Assembly (NCBI GenBank): GCA_001725355.1
Contig: MEGD01000014.1
Coordinates: 1-64,000, forward strand
From: Novosphingobium sp. SCN 66-18
GTDB taxonomy: Bacteria > Pseudomonadota > Alphaproteobacteria > Sphingomonadales > Sphingomonadaceae
Length of the DNA stretch: 64,000 nucleotides
Reading direction: 5' to 3'
Below, one piece after another: positions 61,846 through 64,000 of the stretch. The notes beneath the pieces were generated by a model. The model saw nothing but the letters and a program-made list of their open reading frames with translations. It was not told where the DNA came from and did no database searches. Every line of letters begins with the position of its first letter. The first letter of the stretch is position 1. A program made the translations under genes and the position numbers.

Positions 61846-62916
61846 ATGAGCACTTTGGCCCAACGCGTCACCGGCTGGTTCTCGAAAACCGAGGAACAGG
61901 CTGCCGCCGCCAGCGAGGCGGCGTTGCGGTCCGACCGCTTCCGGCTGGAGCGCGAGACCGACTGGAAACGGCTGGAAGCGATCGTCACCCGTATGGAGAA
62001 GGGCCGGCTGCGCGGCATTTCCGACGAGGATCTGCTGGCCCTGCCGGTGCTTTACCGCACCGCCGCCTCCAGCCTTTCGATCGCACGCGAAACCTCGCTC
62101 GATCGCGCCACGCTGTCCTACCTCGAAGCGCTGACCCAGCGCGCCTGGTTCCTCGTCTATGGCCCGCGCACGACGCTGTGGGGCTGGTTCCGCCGCTGCC
62201 TGGGCGGCGGCTGGGGCGCGGCCGTGCGGGCGATCTGGATCGACCTGCTGATCGCGCTGGCCGCGATGATCGCGGGAACGGTGGTAGGCTGGCTGCTCGT
62301 CTCCTCCAATCCCGACTGGTATTACTCGCTCGTCGGCGCGAACTTCGCCGACGAGCGCGTGCCGGGCGCCAGCCGCGAAGTGCTGCACGGCACGCTGTTC
62401 GGCCACCAGAAGGAAAACGGGTTGAGCGTGTTCGCCGCCCTCCTGTTCAACAATAACGCGCAAGTCTCGATCCTGGCGTTCGCCTTGGGCTTCGCCTTCG
62501 GTCTGCCGTCGATCATGCTGCTGGTCCACAACACGACCATGCTTGGCGCGCTGTTGTGGCTCTACCACGGGCAGGGACTGACGCTGGACCTGATCGGCTG
62601 GCTGTCGGTCCATGGTACGACGGAGCTGTTCGCGATCCTGCTGGCGGGCGGCGCGGGGATACACATCGGCCGCGCGATGGCCTTTCCCGGCGAGGCGACG
62701 GTGCTGGAAGCGGCGGCTGCGGCCGGCCGCCGCGCGGCGCAGGTGATGGCCGGCGTGGTGTTCATGCTGATCGTCGCCGCGCTGCTCGAAGGCTTCGCGC
62801 GCCAGCTTGTCGACATCACCTCCACCCGGCTGGCGCTGGGCGGCTTTATGCTGGTGTTCTGGTGCGGCTATTTCTTCGTCTGGCGGCGCGGCCGCGTCTC
62901 GGCGGAGGGGCATTGA
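61846..62916 (+). CDS. Stage II sporulation protein M (SpoIIM) family membrane protein
   Basis: A 356-residue membrane protein. The N-terminal third is cytoplasmic and helical (RFRLERETDWKRLEAIVTRM), and the rest has five or six TM helices with the SpoIIM/DUF95 marks (AMIAGTVVGWLLVSSNPDWY, NNAQVSILAFALGFAFGLPS, HGTTELFAILLAGGAGIHIG). This organism type does not sporulate; in such operons the name is only a family label. The ATG lies ten bases after the DUF58 stop. Confidence 0.9.
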   Translation: MSTLAQRVTGWFSKTEEQAAAASEAALRSDRFRLERETDWKRLEAIVTRMEKGRLRGISDEDLLALPVLYRTAASSLSIARETSLDRATLSYLEALTQRAWFLVYGPRTTLWGWFRRCLGGGWGAAVRAIWIDLLIALAAMIAGTVVGWLLVSSNPDWYYSLVGANFADERVPGASREVLHGTLFGHQKENGLSVFAALLFNNNAQVSILAFALGFAFGLPSIMLLVHNTTMLGALLWLYHGQGLTLDLIGWLSVHGTTELFAILLAGGAGIHIGRAMAFPGEATVLEAAAAAGRRAAQVMAGVVFMLIVAALLEGFARQLVDITSTRLALGGFMLVFWCGYFFVWRRGRVSAEGH

Positions 62917-64000
62917 TGGCGCGCCTGCCCTGGAAGCGGAAGGCGGCGGGCGAGCGCCGCGCGCCCCGCTATGTACCCGCCGCCGACAAGCGCCTGCGCC
63001 GCGTGATCACGCCCGAAGGCGTCGCGCTGCCTTTCGCGATCGGATCGCGCGCCGCGCGCGCCTCGGCGCTGCTGCTCGACCTGTTCTTCATCGTCGGCTC
63101 GATGGTGGGCACCACGCTGCTGCTGATCTGGGTGGCGGGCGGCGTTGGCATCCAGGGCGATAGCCTGGACAAGAACACCCCCGTGGCCCATGCCCTGCAG
63201 GCGCTGGCGATCGGGTGGATCATCGCGATGTTCCTCTATCGCAACGCCTATTTCCTGTTCTTCGAACTGGGGCCGCGCGGGGCCACGCCGGGCAAGCGCA
63301 TCTGCGGCCTGCGCATCGCCGCGCGCGATGGCGGCCGGCTGACCACGGAAGCCGTGATCGCGCGCAACCTGGTGCGCGATATCGAACTGTTCATGCCGCT
63401 GGTGTTCTTCGCCTCGGCCTATTCCAGCGGCGCGGATACCGACGAAGCGGGCTGGGCCGGGCTGGCGTGGTTCGCGATCTTCGTGCTGTTTCCCTTCTTC
63501 AACCGCGATGCCCTGCGCTGCGGCGACGTGATCGCGGGAACCTGGGTGGTCGACGCCCCCCGCCGCAAGCTGGAAAAGGCCATGTCGCTGGGCGAAGGCG
63601 CGCGCGGCCGGAGCACGCTTACCGGCGCGGCCTATCGCTTTGGCGAGGCGGAGCTGGCGGTCTATGGCGAATACGAGCTGCAGGTGCTGGAGCGCGTGCT
63701 GCGCGACGGGCGCGAGGAGGCGCTGGCGGAAGTCGCCGCCACGATCTGCGCCAAGATCGGCTGGAGCGCGGGATCGGGCGACGAGCGCGCCTTCCTCGAA
63801 GCCTATTACACGCAATTGCGCGAAAGGCTGGAGCGGGGCATGCGCTTCGGCCAGCGCAAGGCCGACAAGTTCGTGCCCTATGCCCGGCAGGCAACGTCAT
63901 CAGCGTGGCGCTTCACCGCCACCGAGCTTTCGTACTACGGCGAACAGCAACTCGATGTGCTGGAACAGGTGCTGCGCGCGGACGATCCGGAAACGCTGGG
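62916..64000 (+). CDS. RDD family membrane protein (partial, runs off the window)
   Basis: The last gene of the MoxR operon, with 361 codons seen and no stop. RDD marks are present: IGSRAARASALLLDLFFIVG and GPRGATPGKRICGLRIAARD. Two to four TM helices lie between residues 45 and 190. The following cytoplasmic part contains a repeated unit (AELAVYGEYELQVLERVLRD and TELSYYGEQQLDVLEQVLRA), about 85 residues apart. The ATG overlaps the SpoIIM stop by one base (TGATG). The true 3' end is outside. Confidence 0.88.
   Translation, partial: MARLPWKRKAAGERRAPRYVPAADKRLRRVITPEGVALPFAIGSRAARASALLLDLFFIVGSMVGTTLLLIWVAGGVGIQGDSLDKNTPVAHALQALAIGWIIAMFLYRNAYFLFFELGPRGATPGKRICGLRIAARDGGRLTTEAVIARNLVRDIELFMPLVFFASAYSSGADTDEAGWAGLAWFAIFVLFPFFNRDALRCGDVIAGTWVVDAPRRKLEKAMSLGEGARGRSTLTGAAYRFGEAELAVYGEYELQVLERVLRDGREEALAEVAATICAKIGWSAGSGDERAFLEAYYTQLRERLERGMRFGQRKADKFVPYARQATSSAWRFTATELSYYGEQQLDVLEQVLRADDPETL

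Overview
The window is a stretch of high-GC chromosome from an alphaproteobacterium, most likely a sphingomonad (Novosphingobium/Sphingomonas-like). This rests on gene content and order: ribF-ileS-lspA-DUF3035, the purK-folA junction, a Cys-less L36, a Gram-negative class GN sortase with its VIT/VWA target, a cysteine-independent CIRCE-controlled groESL, and a MoxR/DUF58/SpoIIM/RDD operon. The assignment is an inference from protein families; no rRNA gene is present to confirm it. I see no insertion sequence, prophage, plasmid gene or CRISPR array. Two tRNA genes, tRNA-Thr(GGT) and tRNA-Gln(CTG), are present. The last gene (RDD family) and the first (etfA) run off the window.

Layout. 1-2.5 kb: end of etfA, then groEL and groES on the minus strand with a sigma-70 promoter and a CIRCE operator. 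2.5-10.2 kb: MATE exporter, a lipoprotein cytochrome c, the sortase/VIT-VWA pair with a divergent XRE regulator and a palindrome-rich control region, and an adenylate cyclase. 10.3-19.6 kb: a long minus-strand run of housekeeping genes (gpmA, purE, purK, folA, a membrane dipeptidase, ribF, ileS, lspA, a DUF3035 lipoprotein). 19.7-34.3 kb: tRNA-Thr, a GNAT-like protein, threonine aldolase, a DMT transporter, an epimerase, a Ste24-type protease, pepN, pgeF, an MHS transporter, a HAD hydrolase, rpmJ, galE, two DUF4136-like secreted proteins and an M14 carboxypeptidase, a 43-residue membrane protein and arsC.

34.4-45.7 kb is accessory metabolism: an orphan [2Fe-2S] subunit with a class II aldolase; a 2OG-Fe dioxygenase facing an Lrp-type regulator; a tyrosine catabolic operon (hppD, VOC protein, fahA, maiA) that lacks hmgA; a sulfite module (YeiH-type exporter, SorA-like molybdoenzyme, SorB-like cytochrome, LysR regulator); and glutathione-dependent formaldehyde dehydrogenase. 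45.7-52.7 kb holds a five-gene acyl-CoA catabolic operon divergent from a TetR gene. Two of its genes are separate versions of the kinase and dehydrogenase halves of ACAD10/ACAD11, which points to 4-hydroxyacyl-CoA breakdown. An iron-dependent alcohol dehydrogenase follows.

52.7-64 kb: rlmE and ppx/gppA, tRNA-Gln, a 449-base protein-poor interval with a probable small RNA, a two-domain membrane cytochrome c, pheA, and a six-gene operon (DUF4129, DUF4350, MoxR ATPase, DUF58, SpoIIM, RDD). Neighbouring genes very often overlap as ATGA, GTGA, TTGA or TAATG, which suggests widespread translational coupling.
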